Source of the DNA: Clostridiales bacterium UBA2432
GTDB taxonomy: Bacteria; Bacillota; Clostridia; Lachnospirales; Vallitaleaceae
NCBI GenBank assembly: GCA_002342805.1
Contig: DDQW01000024.1
Span: 1-32,145 of the forward strand
Reading direction: 5' to 3'
DNA length: 32,145 bases
Both the position numbers and the translations under genes were made by a program. A model generated the notes under the pieces. The model did no database searches, was not told the origin of the DNA, and saw only the letters and a list, made by a program, of their open reading frames with translations. Shown in pieces: positions 8,285 to 16,831 of the stretch (the first letter of the stretch is position 1; each line of letters starts with the position of its first letter).

Positions 8285-8319
8285 GTTTTTATAGTAGCAT
8301 AAAAACCCATAGTAAGAAA
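8285..8319 (-). promoter_or_regulatory. Promoter and overlapping inverted repeat of the C11 protease gene
   Basis: On the reverse strand, -35 TTTCTT (8314-8319), 17-nt spacer and extended -10 TGC-TACTAT (8291-8296) lie about 40 nt before the start. A perfect 8-bp inverted repeat GTTTTTAT/ATAAAAAC (8285-8292/8299-8306) straddles the -10 and could be an operator. Confidence 0.55.
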
Positions 8320-8325
8320 GGTTTG

Positions 8326-8352
8326 TTGAGGATTTATTTTTTTTGTGATAAA
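8326..8352 (+). promoter_or_regulatory. Weak candidate promoter of rfbC
   Basis: TTGAGG at 8326-8331 and GATAAA at 8347-8352 are separated by 15 nt, shorter than ideal. It is the best plus-strand pair in the divergent region before rfbC. Confidence 0.35.
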
Positions 8353-8400
8353 CTGAATTAAAGTATTTACAATGATAAAAGATAGGATGGAGGCGTTATA

Positions 8401-8940
8401 ATGGGAAATTTTGATTTTCAAAGGACTTCAATTGAGGGACTATATGTAATTGAACCTAAAGTATATGAAGATGCACGGGGATTTTTCATGGAAACCTATA
8501 CAAAAAAAGCGTTTGAAGACATGGGGATACATATTGATTTTGTTCAAGACAATCATTCAAAATCCGAAAAAAATGTTTTACGTGGACTGCATTTTCAAGT
8601 GAATCAACCCCAAGGAAAATTATTACGCGTTATAAGTGGAAGCATCTATGATGTAGCGGTTGATTTACGTAGAGAAAGTCCTACATATGGACAATGGTAT
8701 GCGACCACATTATCTGCAGACAATAAACGACAGTTTTATGTGCCACCTAGATTTGCACATGGTTTTTTGACCTTAGAAGACCAAACGGAAGTTTTATATA
8801 AAACAACGGATTATTATCATCCTGAAGACGAAGGCGGGATTATATATAATGATTCGACTTTAAATATATCTTGGCCAGTTGAACATTCGCAAATTATTTT
8901 ATCGGATAAAGACAAAAAACTACCAAAATTTGACAGATGA
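8401..8940 (+). CDS. rfbC: dTDP-4-dehydrorhamnose 3,5-epimerase
   Basis: This 179-aa cupin enzyme (RmlC) epimerises C3 and C5 of dTDP-4-keto-6-deoxyglucose, the third step of dTDP-L-rhamnose synthesis. The sequence shows DARGFFMETY, the catalytic-His motif RGLHFQ, KLLRVISGSIYDVAVDLR, and FAHGFLTL, all in family order and at normal length. GGATGGAGG precedes the ATG. It stands apart from rfbB and rfbA, which lie 2.2 kb downstream behind a separate strong promoter. No terminator with a T-tract follows it, only a weak A/T hairpin at 8960-8984. Confidence 0.95.
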   Translation: MGNFDFQRTSIEGLYVIEPKVYEDARGFFMETYTKKAFEDMGIHIDFVQDNHSKSEKNVLRGLHFQVNQPQGKLLRVISGSIYDVAVDLRRESPTYGQWYATTLSADNKRQFYVPPRFAHGFLTLEDQTEVLYKTTDYYHPEDEGGIIYNDSTLNISWPVEHSQIILSDKDKKLPKFDR

Positions 8941-8959
8941 TAAATAACAATGTAAAATT

Positions 8960-8984
8960 ATAATTATTATTAGATAATGATTAT
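8960..8984. other. AT-only hairpin upstream of the operon promoter
   Basis: A 10-bp stem pairs 8960-8969 with 8975-8984 (one G-T pair) around TTAGA. It lies 17 nt upstream of the -35 of the main operon promoter. There is no T-tract, so it is a poor terminator; an operator role is possible but unproven. Confidence 0.3.
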
Positions 8985-9001
8985 TCAAAAAATAATATAG
9001 T

Positions 9002-9031
9002 TTGACAACTGTACAGAATAATACGTATAAT
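9002..9031 (+). promoter_or_regulatory. Main exopolysaccharide operon promoter
   Basis: Perfect -35 TTGACA (9002-9007) and perfect -10 TATAAT (9026-9031) with an 18-nt spacer, directly before the ribosome binding site of the first operon gene. No other consensus promoter was recognised in the 18 genes that follow until 29358. Confidence 0.85.
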
Positions 9032-9050
9032 AAGATAAAGGCGATGATGC

Positions 9051-9815
9051 ATGATGATAGATACACATATTCACTTGATTCCTAGCGTGGATGATGGAGC
9101 TAAAGATTTAGATACGGCATTGGATATGGCAAGAATAGCTATTAGTGAGGGAATTCATTCTATAATTGCTACTCCCCATTATAATATCCCTGACTATAAA
9201 AATGATTTTGTTTTAGAAAATTATTATAAGTTGATTGAACGATTAAAAGAAGAAAAACTTGAATTAGAATTGTATTTAGGAAATGAAATTCATTTGAATG
9301 AAGAAGGTGTTTCGGCAATTTTCAATCAAAGAGCATATAGTCTAGCTAAATCTGATTATTATCTAATAGAATTACCGTTTCACCAATATTATCCTGCTCA
9401 TGAAGAGCTGATTTTCCAACTCATTGCCAAAGGAAAACAGGTTATACTTGCTCATATTGAGCGATATGTATCTTTTCAAAAAGATCCGGAAAAACTAATA
9501 AATTTGATACGCCAAGGATGTTATGGACAACTAACATCAAGTTATCTTACGAATGCAAAAACAAATAAACGTGCGATACAATTAATTGAAGCTGGCCTTG
9601 TACATATTATAGCGTCAGATGGTCATAATTTAAGTAAAAGAGCACCGAAGTTATTGGACGGATATCAATCCGTGCGTGAACGTTTTGGAGAGGCGATTGC
9701 GAACCAATTATTTCATGAGAATCCAAAACGTATCATTAAGAATCAGCCTCTATTAGAGATTCACGTTAATACGAATCATAAAAAGAAAAAATGGTATAAC
9801 TTTTTTATTGGATAG
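9051..9815 (+). CDS. cpsB: CpsB/YwqE-type tyrosine-protein phosphatase (PHP family)
   Basis: This 254-aa cytosolic metal-dependent phosphatase removes phosphate from the tyrosine tail of the CpsD kinase. The PHP-family metal ligands are visible in order: His6 and His8 in DTHIHL, VDDGA at 13-17, His43 in ATPH, Glu79 and His81 in GNEIHL, His135 in AHIERY, and Asp190 and His192 in SDGHN. The length is typical of the Gram-positive CpsB/Wzh group. Start: two consecutive ATGs (9051, 9054); AAAGG at 9037-9041 favours the first. It opens the exopolysaccharide operon, but unlike usual cps loci it is separated from its partners CpsC and CpsD by three sugar genes. Confidence 0.9.
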   Translation: MMIDTHIHLIPSVDDGAKDLDTALDMARIAISEGIHSIIATPHYNIPDYKNDFVLENYYKLIERLKEEKLELELYLGNEIHLNEEGVSAIFNQRAYSLAKSDYYLIELPFHQYYPAHEELIFQLIAKGKQVILAHIERYVSFQKDPEKLINLIRQGCYGQLTSSYLTNAKTNKRAIQLIEAGLVHIIASDGHNLSKRAPKLLDGYQSVRERFGEAIANQLFHENPKRIIKNQPLLEIHVNTNHKKKKWYNFFIG

Positions 9816-9839
9816 GAGAATAGGAAGAGGAGGATGTGT

Positions 9840-11123
9840 ATGTATAGTCAAATATACAAAAAGTTGAATGAACTAGAACGCCAAGGACAAGCAATTAAAG
9901 TTGCTGCTGTTGGTACCGGATTTATCGGACGTGGCATGATTATTCAAGCATCATTTATGAAAGGTGTGCGTATTTCACTGATTTATGGCCGGGACTTGGA
10001 TAAAGTTCGCCATATTGTTAAGCAATGTAATCATAACTTAGAGTATCAAGAATGTACATCAACAGCAGAATTGAAGGCGGCTCAAAATAGTAATAAAATC
10101 GCACTTGTTTCAGATCCGAATTTGATTTATGAGAGTGATGCAGACATTGTTGTTGATACAACAGGGGCACCTGAATTTGGTGCTCGTGTGGCGTATAACA
10201 GCATTTTGTCGGGTAAGCATATTGTTACGAATCCAGAGATGGATATTTGCATCGGACCGGAGCTCAAGCAAATGGCCCAAGAGCATAATGTGATTTATTC
10301 GGGTCAAGATGGTGATGAACCCGGAGTGGTTAAACAGCTATTTGACTATGTTTCAATTTTAGGTTTTGAGATTACGGCCTTAGGGAAATTTAAAAATTTT
10401 ACGGATATTCATGCGACACCGACTTCGGTTAAACCGTGGTCAGATGCATATAAACAAAACCCCTATAAAATATCTTCGTTTGCGGATGGAACGAAAATGA
10501 ATATTGAAATGGGACTTGTCAGTAATGCTACCGGATATCTGCCGGATGTCAGGGGAATGCATGGCCATAAAATGTCAATTGACGAAATTGTTAATCATAT
10601 AAAGCCAAAAGAAGAAGGTGGAATACTTCATAAAAACAAAGTTATTGAGATAATTCCGGGAGCAGAGCCATCAGGTGGTGTGTTTGTTATAGGACATTCA
10701 AATCATCCACAAGTGATTGATGATATGCAATATTATAAAATGGGAACAGGACCTTATTATTTGTTCTATAGACCCTATCATCTGTGTTCTATTGAAATAC
10801 TTGTCGGTGCAGTTAATATGGTTTTAAATAGAGAATCAACCATTGAACCGATTGCTGAACGCCCGCTTGTTGATGTAGCAACCTTTGCAAAAAGACCGTT
10901 GAAAAAGGGAGAGCGGTTGGATTGTATAGGTGGTTATGATTATTATGGGCTTGTAGACAACTATTTGACATATCGTAATGAAAATGCCCTCTCTGTTTCG
11001 TTAGCTGAGAATGCTATAGTAACAAGAGATATTGCACAAGATGAAATATTAACGATGAATGATATTGAAATCGAAAAAGACAACTTTTTATGGGAGATTG
11101 CACAGAAGAGATACGAAAAATAG
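9840..11123 (+). CDS. NAD(P)-dependent oxidoreductase with C-terminal SAF domain, substrate unknown
   Basis: This 427-aa protein has a Rossmann domain with GTGFIG at about residues 25-30 and a homoserine-dehydrogenase/Gfo-like layout: VVDTTGAPEFG, then GKHIVTNPEMD, then SGQDGDEPG. It ends in a SAF-like domain from about residue 355 (RPLKKGERLDCIGG ... NAIVTRDIAQDE). Enzymes of this architecture are NAD(P)-dependent sugar or sugar-acid oxidoreductases in several pathways, but I cannot assign a substrate. I chose the ATG at 9840 because AGGAGG (9828-9833) is 6 nt away; the ATG at 9834 touches it. Its place between cpsB and rfbB suggests a role in making a precursor sugar or modifying a keto-sugar. 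Confidence 0.7.
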   Translation: MYSQIYKKLNELERQGQAIKVAAVGTGFIGRGMIIQASFMKGVRISLIYGRDLDKVRHIVKQCNHNLEYQECTSTAELKAAQNSNKIALVSDPNLIYESDADIVVDTTGAPEFGARVAYNSILSGKHIVTNPEMDICIGPELKQMAQEHNVIYSGQDGDEPGVVKQLFDYVSILGFEITALGKFKNFTDIHATPTSVKPWSDAYKQNPYKISSFADGTKMNIEMGLVSNATGYLPDVRGMHGHKMSIDEIVNHIKPKEEGGILHKNKVIEIIPGAEPSGGVFVIGHSNHPQVIDDMQYYKMGTGPYYLFYRPYHLCSIEILVGAVNMVLNRESTIEPIAERPLVDVATFAKRPLKKGERLDCIGGYDYYGLVDNYLTYRNENALSVSLAENAIVTRDIAQDEILTMNDIEIEKDNFLWEIAQKRYEK

Positions 11124-11165
11124 GATGAGAAAAGGCTATTTATTCGTATTCATATGGAGGTAACT

Positions 11166-12179
11166 ATGAAGACATATTTAATTACAGGCGGAGCGGGCTT
11201 TATTGGTTCCAATTATATCCATTATCTTTATGAAAAATACCCACAGGAAGAAATACAAGTTATTAATTATGACTTGTTAACTTATGCGGGTAATCTTGAA
11301 AATCTTAAAGAAATTCAATCATATCCTTCTTACGAATTTATTCAAGGAGACGTATGTGATCGTCAAAAAGTAAAGACACTTTTCGAAACTAACAACATAG
11401 ATTATGTTGTTAATTTTGCTGCAGAAAGTCATGTTGACCGCAGCATAGAAAATCCGTCAGTGTTTATTCAAACAAACATTTTGGGAACACAAACACTTTT
11501 AGATGTTGCAAAGAAACATTGGGAAATCGAAAATGGATTTAAAAAAGGGAAAAAATTTCTGCAGATTTCAACAGATGAGGTTTACGGATCGCTTGGGCCG
11601 GAAGGGTATTTTTCGGAACGAACACCTATAAGTCCTCATAGCCCTTACTCAGCATCAAAAGCTTCTGCAGATTTAATTGTACAATCATATTTTGATACCT
11701 TTGGATTTCCGATGAATATAACACGATGCTCAAATAATTATGGTCCTTATCAATTTCCGGAAAAATTAATTCCACTAATGATTCTTAATGCACTAGATAA
11801 TAAAGCGTTACCTATTTATGGAGATGGTAAAAACATTCGGGACTGGTTATACGTTAAAGATCATTGCAGTGGTATAGAAAAAGTTCTTCGTGATGCTAAG
11901 GTTGGTGAAGTTTATAATATCGGCGGACATAATGAAATGCAAAACAAGGATATTGTTGAGTTGATTATTGAGATATTACAAGAGGAATTAGAAGGGCAAC
12001 CTAAATTTAACCACATTAATCATTCATTGATTACCTATATCGAAGATAGAAAAGGTCACGATCGACGGTACGCAATTGATGCCTCAAAGATTCAGAAAGA
12101 TTTAGGGTGGAGTCCTAAGACAAGCTTTGAAATAGGTTTAAGGTCGACGATTGAATGGTACATTAACAACCACAGTTAA
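11166..12179 (+). CDS. rfbB: dTDP-glucose 4,6-dehydratase
   Basis: This 337-aa short-chain dehydrogenase/reductase (RmlB) converts dTDP-glucose to dTDP-4-keto-6-deoxyglucose. The NAD-binding TGGAGFIGSN is at the N terminus, STDEVYGSLG carries the catalytic Asp/Glu pair, SPYSASKASAD carries the Tyr-x3-Lys pair, and NNYGPYQFPEKLIP is the family substrate motif. TGGAGGT at 11155-11161 fixes the start at 11166; an in-frame ATG at 11154 would lie within that site. It is followed after 20 nt by rfbA. The final reductase RmlD is not in the window. Confidence 0.95.
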   Translation: MKTYLITGGAGFIGSNYIHYLYEKYPQEEIQVINYDLLTYAGNLENLKEIQSYPSYEFIQGDVCDRQKVKTLFETNNIDYVVNFAAESHVDRSIENPSVFIQTNILGTQTLLDVAKKHWEIENGFKKGKKFLQISTDEVYGSLGPEGYFSERTPISPHSPYSASKASADLIVQSYFDTFGFPMNITRCSNNYGPYQFPEKLIPLMILNALDNKALPIYGDGKNIRDWLYVKDHCSGIEKVLRDAKVGEVYNIGGHNEMQNKDIVELIIEILQEELEGQPKFNHINHSLITYIEDRKGHDRRYAIDASKIQKDLGWSPKTSFEIGLRSTIEWYINNHS

Positions 12180-12199
12180 CCATAGAATGGAGGAATATC

Positions 12200-13069
12200 A
12201 TGAAAGGAATTATACTTGCAGGTGGATCAGGGACACGGTTGTATCCTGTCACAAAGGCAATTTCAAAACAATTATTACCGATTTATGATAAACCGATGAT
12301 ATATTATCCCTTATCTGTCTTAATGTTAGCAGATATTCGTGAGATACTTATTATTACAACACCGGAAGATCAACATTCTTTCCAAGTATTATTAGGAACA
12401 GGTTCAGAGCTTGGATTAAGCATTTCTTATGCAGTGCAAGAAGAACCTAAAGGTTTGGCAGATGCATTTATCATTGCAGAAGCATTTATTGGTACAGATG
12501 ATGTATGTTTAGTTCTTGGTGATAATATATTTTATGGGTCTAGATTTGTGGGTGAATTGCAAGAAGCTAGATATAATAATAAAGGTGCTACTATTTTTGG
12601 ATATTATGTAAAAAATCCTGAACGATATGGTGTTGTTGACTTTGATGAAAATGGAAAAGCAAAACGAATTATTGAAAAACCCGAGAAATTCGTTTCATAC
12701 TATGCAGTTCCTGGTTTGTATTTTTTTGATCATCGTGTTGTAGAGATTGCAAAACAGATAAAACCTTCGAAACGTGGGGAATTAGAAATTACAGAAGTAC
12801 ATAATAAATACATAGAGTTAGACGCATTAGATGTTAAACTATTTGGACGTGGTATGGCTTGGTTTGATACCGGAACACATTCTTCACTTATACGTGCATC
12901 AAACTTTATAGAAACAATTCAAACAAGGCAGGGATTTTATATAGCTTGTATTGAAGAAATTGCATATATTAAAGGGTATATAAATAAAGAAGAACTTCTT
13001 GCTTTAGCAGAGCCTTTAAAAAAGACAGATTACGGACAATATTTAGTGGAACTCGTTGACGTACTTTAA
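12200..13069 (+). CDS. rfbA: Glucose-1-phosphate thymidylyltransferase
   Basis: This 289-aa enzyme (RmlA) makes dTDP-glucose from glucose-1-phosphate and dTTP, the first step of the dTDP-rhamnose route. It begins MKGIILAGGSGTRLYPVT, has KQLLPIYDKPMIYYP right after, and carries LVLGDNIFYG, IIEKPEKFVSYYAVPGLYFFD and RGMAWFDTGTHSSL. Length and motifs are those of the classical RmlA. TGGAGGAA precedes the ATG. It is co-transcribed with rfbB upstream and cpsC 18 nt downstream. Confidence 0.96.
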   Translation: MKGIILAGGSGTRLYPVTKAISKQLLPIYDKPMIYYPLSVLMLADIREILIITTPEDQHSFQVLLGTGSELGLSISYAVQEEPKGLADAFIIAEAFIGTDDVCLVLGDNIFYGSRFVGELQEARYNNKGATIFGYYVKNPERYGVVDFDENGKAKRIIEKPEKFVSYYAVPGLYFFDHRVVEIAKQIKPSKRGELEITEVHNKYIELDALDVKLFGRGMAWFDTGTHSSLIRASNFIETIQTRQGFYIACIEEIAYIKGYINKEELLALAEPLKKTDYGQYLVELVDVL

Positions 13070-13087
13070 ATAACAAGAGGTGAGCAT

Positions 13088-13771
13088 ATGAACAATGAAT
13101 TACAAGAAATTAGCTTTAAAAAGCTTATACACAGTATATTACAGATGTGGTGGCTTATTTTAATCTTTGTTATTGTGGGCTGTTCGACGACCTATATAAT
13201 GACAAACCTGTATATACCGGAAACATATCTTGCGAGCACGACCCTTTTTATAGGTAAAGATACCGATATTGCCTCATCAATTAGTATGTCGGATTTACAA
13301 CTTGATTCTAAGTTAGTTCTTGATTATAGAGAATTACTTCGAACAAAATTAGTTACACGTGAAGTTATCGATGAACTTGGGTTAAATATGAATTATTTGA
13401 CCATGGTTGATCGACTTGATGTGGAAACACTCTCAGAGTCGAGATTTGTTACGGTGACGTATATTGATACAAATCCGGAACGTGCTGCACAGATTGCCAA
13501 TAAACTGTCAGAAACATTAGTCATTCGAGCTCAAGACATTGTTGGTGTTGACAATATTCAAATTGTAGACTATGCCGATATTCCAAGGTATAAAGAAGGT
13601 CCCAATGTGATAATAAATCTTGTATTAGCAGGAATGGTTGCGGTATTGACTGCTTTAATTGTTATATTTATTATACATAAGTTAGATAACCGATTACGTA
13701 CCAAAGAAGATATAGAAAAATTGATTGGTTTATCTGTGTTGTCAGAGATACCAAAGTTTAAAGGGAGGTAA
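13088..13771 (+). CDS. cpsC: Polysaccharide co-polymerase, chain-length regulator (Wzz/CpsC family)
   Basis: This 227-aa protein has two membrane segments, about residues 20-38 and 173-197, with an extracellular loop between them (YLASTTLFIGKDTD ...). The second segment is preceded by the proline-containing stretch YADIPRYKEGPN and followed by a short cytosolic tail. This is the Gram-positive CpsC/CapA/YwqC layout, where the kinase domain is a separate protein. It activates CpsD and sets polymer length with Wzy. AAGAGGTGA precedes the ATG, and cpsD follows after 5 nt. Confidence 0.9.
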   Translation: MNNELQEISFKKLIHSILQMWWLILIFVIVGCSTTYIMTNLYIPETYLASTTLFIGKDTDIASSISMSDLQLDSKLVLDYRELLRTKLVTREVIDELGLNMNYLTMVDRLDVETLSESRFVTVTYIDTNPERAAQIANKLSETLVIRAQDIVGVDNIQIVDYADIPRYKEGPNVIINLVLAGMVAVLTALIVIFIIHKLDNRLRTKEDIEKLIGLSVLSEIPKFKGR

Positions 13772-13776
13772 AGTTT

Positions 13777-14442
13777 ATGAATGTAAATTTAGTGACGTTT
13801 CATCAACCTACAGAGCATGAAGCAGAGGCTTTTCGTGTTTTGAGAACAAACTTGCGGTTCACAAACGTTGATTCTCCTAAAAAAGTAATTTTGTTATCAA
13901 GTGCTAAACAAGGAGCAGGTAAATCCACAACAATCTCAAACTTGGCTATTACCATGGCAAAGTATTCTTTAAAAACACTGCTCATTGATGGAGATCTTCG
14001 AAGACCGACAATTCATGAGCTTTTTGACTTACGAAAAAATAATGGTTTAACCAATTATTTAGTTGGAAACCAAGAGTTTTCGGAATTTTTAAAATCGGTA
14101 CCGGATTATCCGACATTAGATATTTTGACGTCTGGAATTGAGCCACCGGAGCCCTCCGAATTGCTTTTTTCTCAAAAATTAAAAGAGCTAATTACACAAG
14201 CACGAGAAGATTACGATATTATTTTAATTGATACACCTCCAGTATTAGGTATGTCTGATACTTCTATTTGGGCAACACTTGCTGATGGTATTGTGCTTGT
14301 CATAGCATCCAATCAGTCAAAAATCGAAGAGGTCAAACAAGCAAAAGAGCAACTTGAACGGACCAATGTTAAAATTTTAGGAACGGTACTGACAAAAGTA
14401 AAAGACAATAGCTATGTTGATTACTACACAAAAGATAGATAA
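13777..14442 (+). CDS. cpsD: CpsD-type bacterial tyrosine autokinase
   Basis: This 221-aa cytosolic BY-kinase has Walker A QGAGKST (45-51, Lys49), Walker A' LLIDGDLRRP (68-77), Walker B ILIDTPP (149-155), and the N-terminal EAFRVLRTNLRF helix that contacts CpsC. The C-terminal tail holds three tyrosines (Tyr213, 216, 217 in SYVDYYTKDR), the expected autophosphorylation cluster, shorter than in some homologues. CpsB would dephosphorylate it. GGGAGGTAA precedes the ATG. It forms a pair with cpsC and controls polymerisation and export. Confidence 0.93.
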   Translation: MNVNLVTFHQPTEHEAEAFRVLRTNLRFTNVDSPKKVILLSSAKQGAGKSTTISNLAITMAKYSLKTLLIDGDLRRPTIHELFDLRKNNGLTNYLVGNQEFSEFLKSVPDYPTLDILTSGIEPPEPSELLFSQKLKELITQAREDYDIILIDTPPVLGMSDTSIWATLADGIVLVIASNQSKIEEVKQAKEQLERTNVKILGTVLTKVKDNSYVDYYTKDR

Positions 14443-14453
14443 GAGGTAAATGT

Positions 14454-15722
14454 TTGAAAGTTATTACAAAAATGCGAAAAAATCCTTATATACATACAAT
14501 AGGGACCAAAGTTATCCTAGTAATTCTTGGACTTGTAAATTCAATATTGATCAATCGTTACTTAGGTGCAACATTAAAAGGTCACTATAGTTATGTCATG
14601 AACATTGTTGTGCTTGTTGCGATTTTTTTGAATCTAGGTGTTTATCAAGGGTATTCAAGTTTTAAAAAAGAAAAAATACCGAATGTCAAAGAAAAATTTA
14701 TTCAATTTTATAAGTGGCAGATGATTTTCAATTATATAATAACCTTAGTTGGTTTTTTTACTTTATCAGTAGATTATAAGTATTTTTTACTATTAATACC
14801 TTTACATGTTACAGCGAGACAGATGGATTTTTTGTGTGTAATTGAAAATATTCATGTGAGAAATGTTTCAAAAATTGTAACAACCATTGTACATACGTTT
14901 TCTTTATTTGTCATTTTCTTTTTCTTACCTGACGCAAATCTGTTATTCATCTTTTTTATGTTATTACTTCAACTAATTGTTGATATTGCTACTAAGTTAA
15001 GTATGTTAGAAATCCATGTTTTTAACTTGGGGGTTCGATTTGACCGATCTCTTTTTGTTCGAGCTGTTCAAGTCGGCATATTACCATTGTTAACGCTTTT
15101 ACTCATTACATCGAATTATAATATAGATATTTTCATATTAAAAGAAATGGCTGAGTTTGATGATGTTGGAATATATTCATTAGCGGTTAATTTAGGTGGA
15201 CAATTATGGTTGATTCCGGATGCGTTTAAAGATGTACTCTTTGGGAAAAACGCAAAAAAGAATGACATTAAATCTATCGTGGAAGCAATTAAGTTTAATT
15301 TTGTGTTTTCGTTACTTATGGTCTTGTTTTTTGTCGTATTTGGGCGGCTACTAATTGGTTTTTTATATGATGATGAATTTATTCGTGCATACGTGCCTTT
15401 AGTTATTATTATAGGAGGTAATGTATCTATGATTTTTTATAAATTTATTTATACATTATTTATTGCAGATGGAAAAAGAGTTCTTTCTGTAATAATATTT
15501 AGCCTTTCGGTACTTATTAATATTGGATTGAATTTCATGCTTATTCCGGCGATGAATATTAATGGTGCTGCACTAGCATCATTTGTTTCCTATACTTTTT
15601 GTGGGGTTAGTTTTTTATTAGTTTTTATGATGAAATATAATGTCAAATTTATGGAATTAATTCTTAAGAAAAAAGATATTTTGTTTTATTATAATGCATT
15701 CAAAAAGGCGGTGAAAAAATGA
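14454..15722 (+). CDS. wzx: Wzx-type polysaccharide flippase (MOP superfamily)
   Basis: This 422-aa integral membrane protein has many hydrophobic segments, an N-terminal NRYLGATLKGHYSYVMNI typical of the flippase family, and a late ALASFVSYTFCGVSF segment. It should move the undecaprenyl-linked repeat unit to the outer face. The start is a TTG, 6 nt after AAGAGGT (14441-14447). An ATG at 14450 is out of frame and opens a 46-codon overlapping frame ending at 14590. The next in-frame ATG (14472) lacks a ribosome binding site. It overlaps the next gene by 4 nt (ATGA). Confidence 0.85.
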   Translation: MKVITKMRKNPYIHTIGTKVILVILGLVNSILINRYLGATLKGHYSYVMNIVVLVAIFLNLGVYQGYSSFKKEKIPNVKEKFIQFYKWQMIFNYIITLVGFFTLSVDYKYFLLLIPLHVTARQMDFLCVIENIHVRNVSKIVTTIVHTFSLFVIFFFLPDANLLFIFFMLLLQLIVDIATKLSMLEIHVFNLGVRFDRSLFVRAVQVGILPLLTLLLITSNYNIDIFILKEMAEFDDVGIYSLAVNLGGQLWLIPDAFKDVLFGKNAKKNDIKSIVEAIKFNFVFSLLMVLFFVVFGRLLIGFLYDDEFIRAYVPLVIIIGGNVSMIFYKFIYTLFIADGKRVLSVIIFSLSVLINIGLNFMLIPAMNINGAALASFVSYTFCGVSFLLVFMMKYNVKFMELILKKKDILFYYNAFKKAVKK

Positions 15723-16831
15723 AAAAAATAGGTATACTTACCTTTCATAGAGCGAACAACTATGGTGCAATCCTTCAAGCCTATAGTTTATATAAAAAAG
15801 TTTTAAATATAGATTCAAACAATAATGTGGAAGTTATTAATTTAAATCTTAGGAAACGTGAGATTCATGATTTTAAAAAATACAATTTTGGACGTTTCCA
15901 TATCCGTTTTAAAAGTTTAATTAATTATTATCGAATGAAAAAATTTATTAAACATCATATGAAATTATCTTCATTTAAATTGATTGATAGCTTAGAAGAA
16001 GGAATAGAATATATAAATCAACAAAATTATGATGTTGTCATTACCGGAAGTGATGAGGTATGGAAAACAAATGATGAACTACCATTACCAAACATTTATT
16101 GGCTTCCTAATTCTTTGAACTGTAAAAAAATAAGTTATGCAGCGTCTGCTAATCGCACACCTTATGGGTTATACTCAGAAGAAGTAAAAAAGAAATTAAG
16201 AGAGTATTTAGAGGATTATACATGTGTAAGTGTCCGTGATGATCATACCAAAATGTTAATCTCAACAATGACAGATCAAGACATACATATTGTTAGTGAT
16301 CCTACGTTTTTAATTGATTTTCCCGAGCTTGATATAAGAAAAAAAATGGTAGGTGCAGGAATTAATGTGTCAAAACCAATCATAGGATTTATGGGAACAA
16401 ATATAGAATTAGTGAATCTATATCGAAGCAATTTTGGTAGTCAATACGAATATGTTTCTTTTTATCAACACTTGGGAGATACAAAATTTATTGGAAATCT
16501 TAATCCTTTAGAATTTGTTCAAGTATTTAAGTATTGCAATTTAATAGTAACATCTTTTTTTCATGGGACTGTCTTTTCAATTCTAAATGAAAAGCCTTTC
16601 ATATCATTTGAAATGAAAGAATATGGGGATATGGAAAGTAAAATTTATTATCTATTGAAAGAGGCTAATCTCACAGACAGGTATTTTGTTAATGATTTAT
16701 TGTTTGATGCGGAAAATTTACTGGAAAAATCAGCTCAGTTACTAGAAAATGATACTTTTAATTATACGACGTTTATAAAAAAACAACGTGAGTATTTCAA
16801 ACCGATTGAAGATATATTAAGGAGTCTATAA
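15719..16831 (+). CDS. Polysaccharide pyruvyl transferase family protein
   Basis: This 370-aa cytosolic protein begins KKIGILTFHRANNYGAILQ, the family's N-terminal pattern. It continues with ITGSDEVWK, VSDPTFLID, and the C-terminal TSFFHGTVFSILNEKPFI carrying the conserved His. The family transfers pyruvate from phosphoenolpyruvate to a sugar as a ketal, adding a negative charge to the polymer. It is translationally coupled to wzx (4-nt overlap) and to wzy (TAATG, 1-nt overlap). Confidence 0.88.
   Translation: MKKIGILTFHRANNYGAILQAYSLYKKVLNIDSNNNVEVINLNLRKREIHDFKKYNFGRFHIRFKSLINYYRMKKFIKHHMKLSSFKLIDSLEEGIEYINQQNYDVVITGSDEVWKTNDELPLPNIYWLPNSLNCKKISYAASANRTPYGLYSEEVKKKLREYLEDYTCVSVRDDHTKMLISTMTDQDIHIVSDPTFLIDFPELDIRKKMVGAGINVSKPIIGFMGTNIELVNLYRSNFGSQYEYVSFYQHLGDTKFIGNLNPLEFVQVFKYCNLIVTSFFHGTVFSILNEKPFISFEMKEYGDMESKIYYLLKEANLTDRYFVNDLLFDAENLLEKSAQLLENDTFNYTTFIKKQREYFKPIEDILRSL

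Noticed and set aside
8254..8421. Upstream in-frame start for the clostripain-family gene
   Set aside because: It would cover the predicted promoters and overlap rfbC; the ATG at 8253 has its own ribosome binding site and starts a proper membrane anchor.
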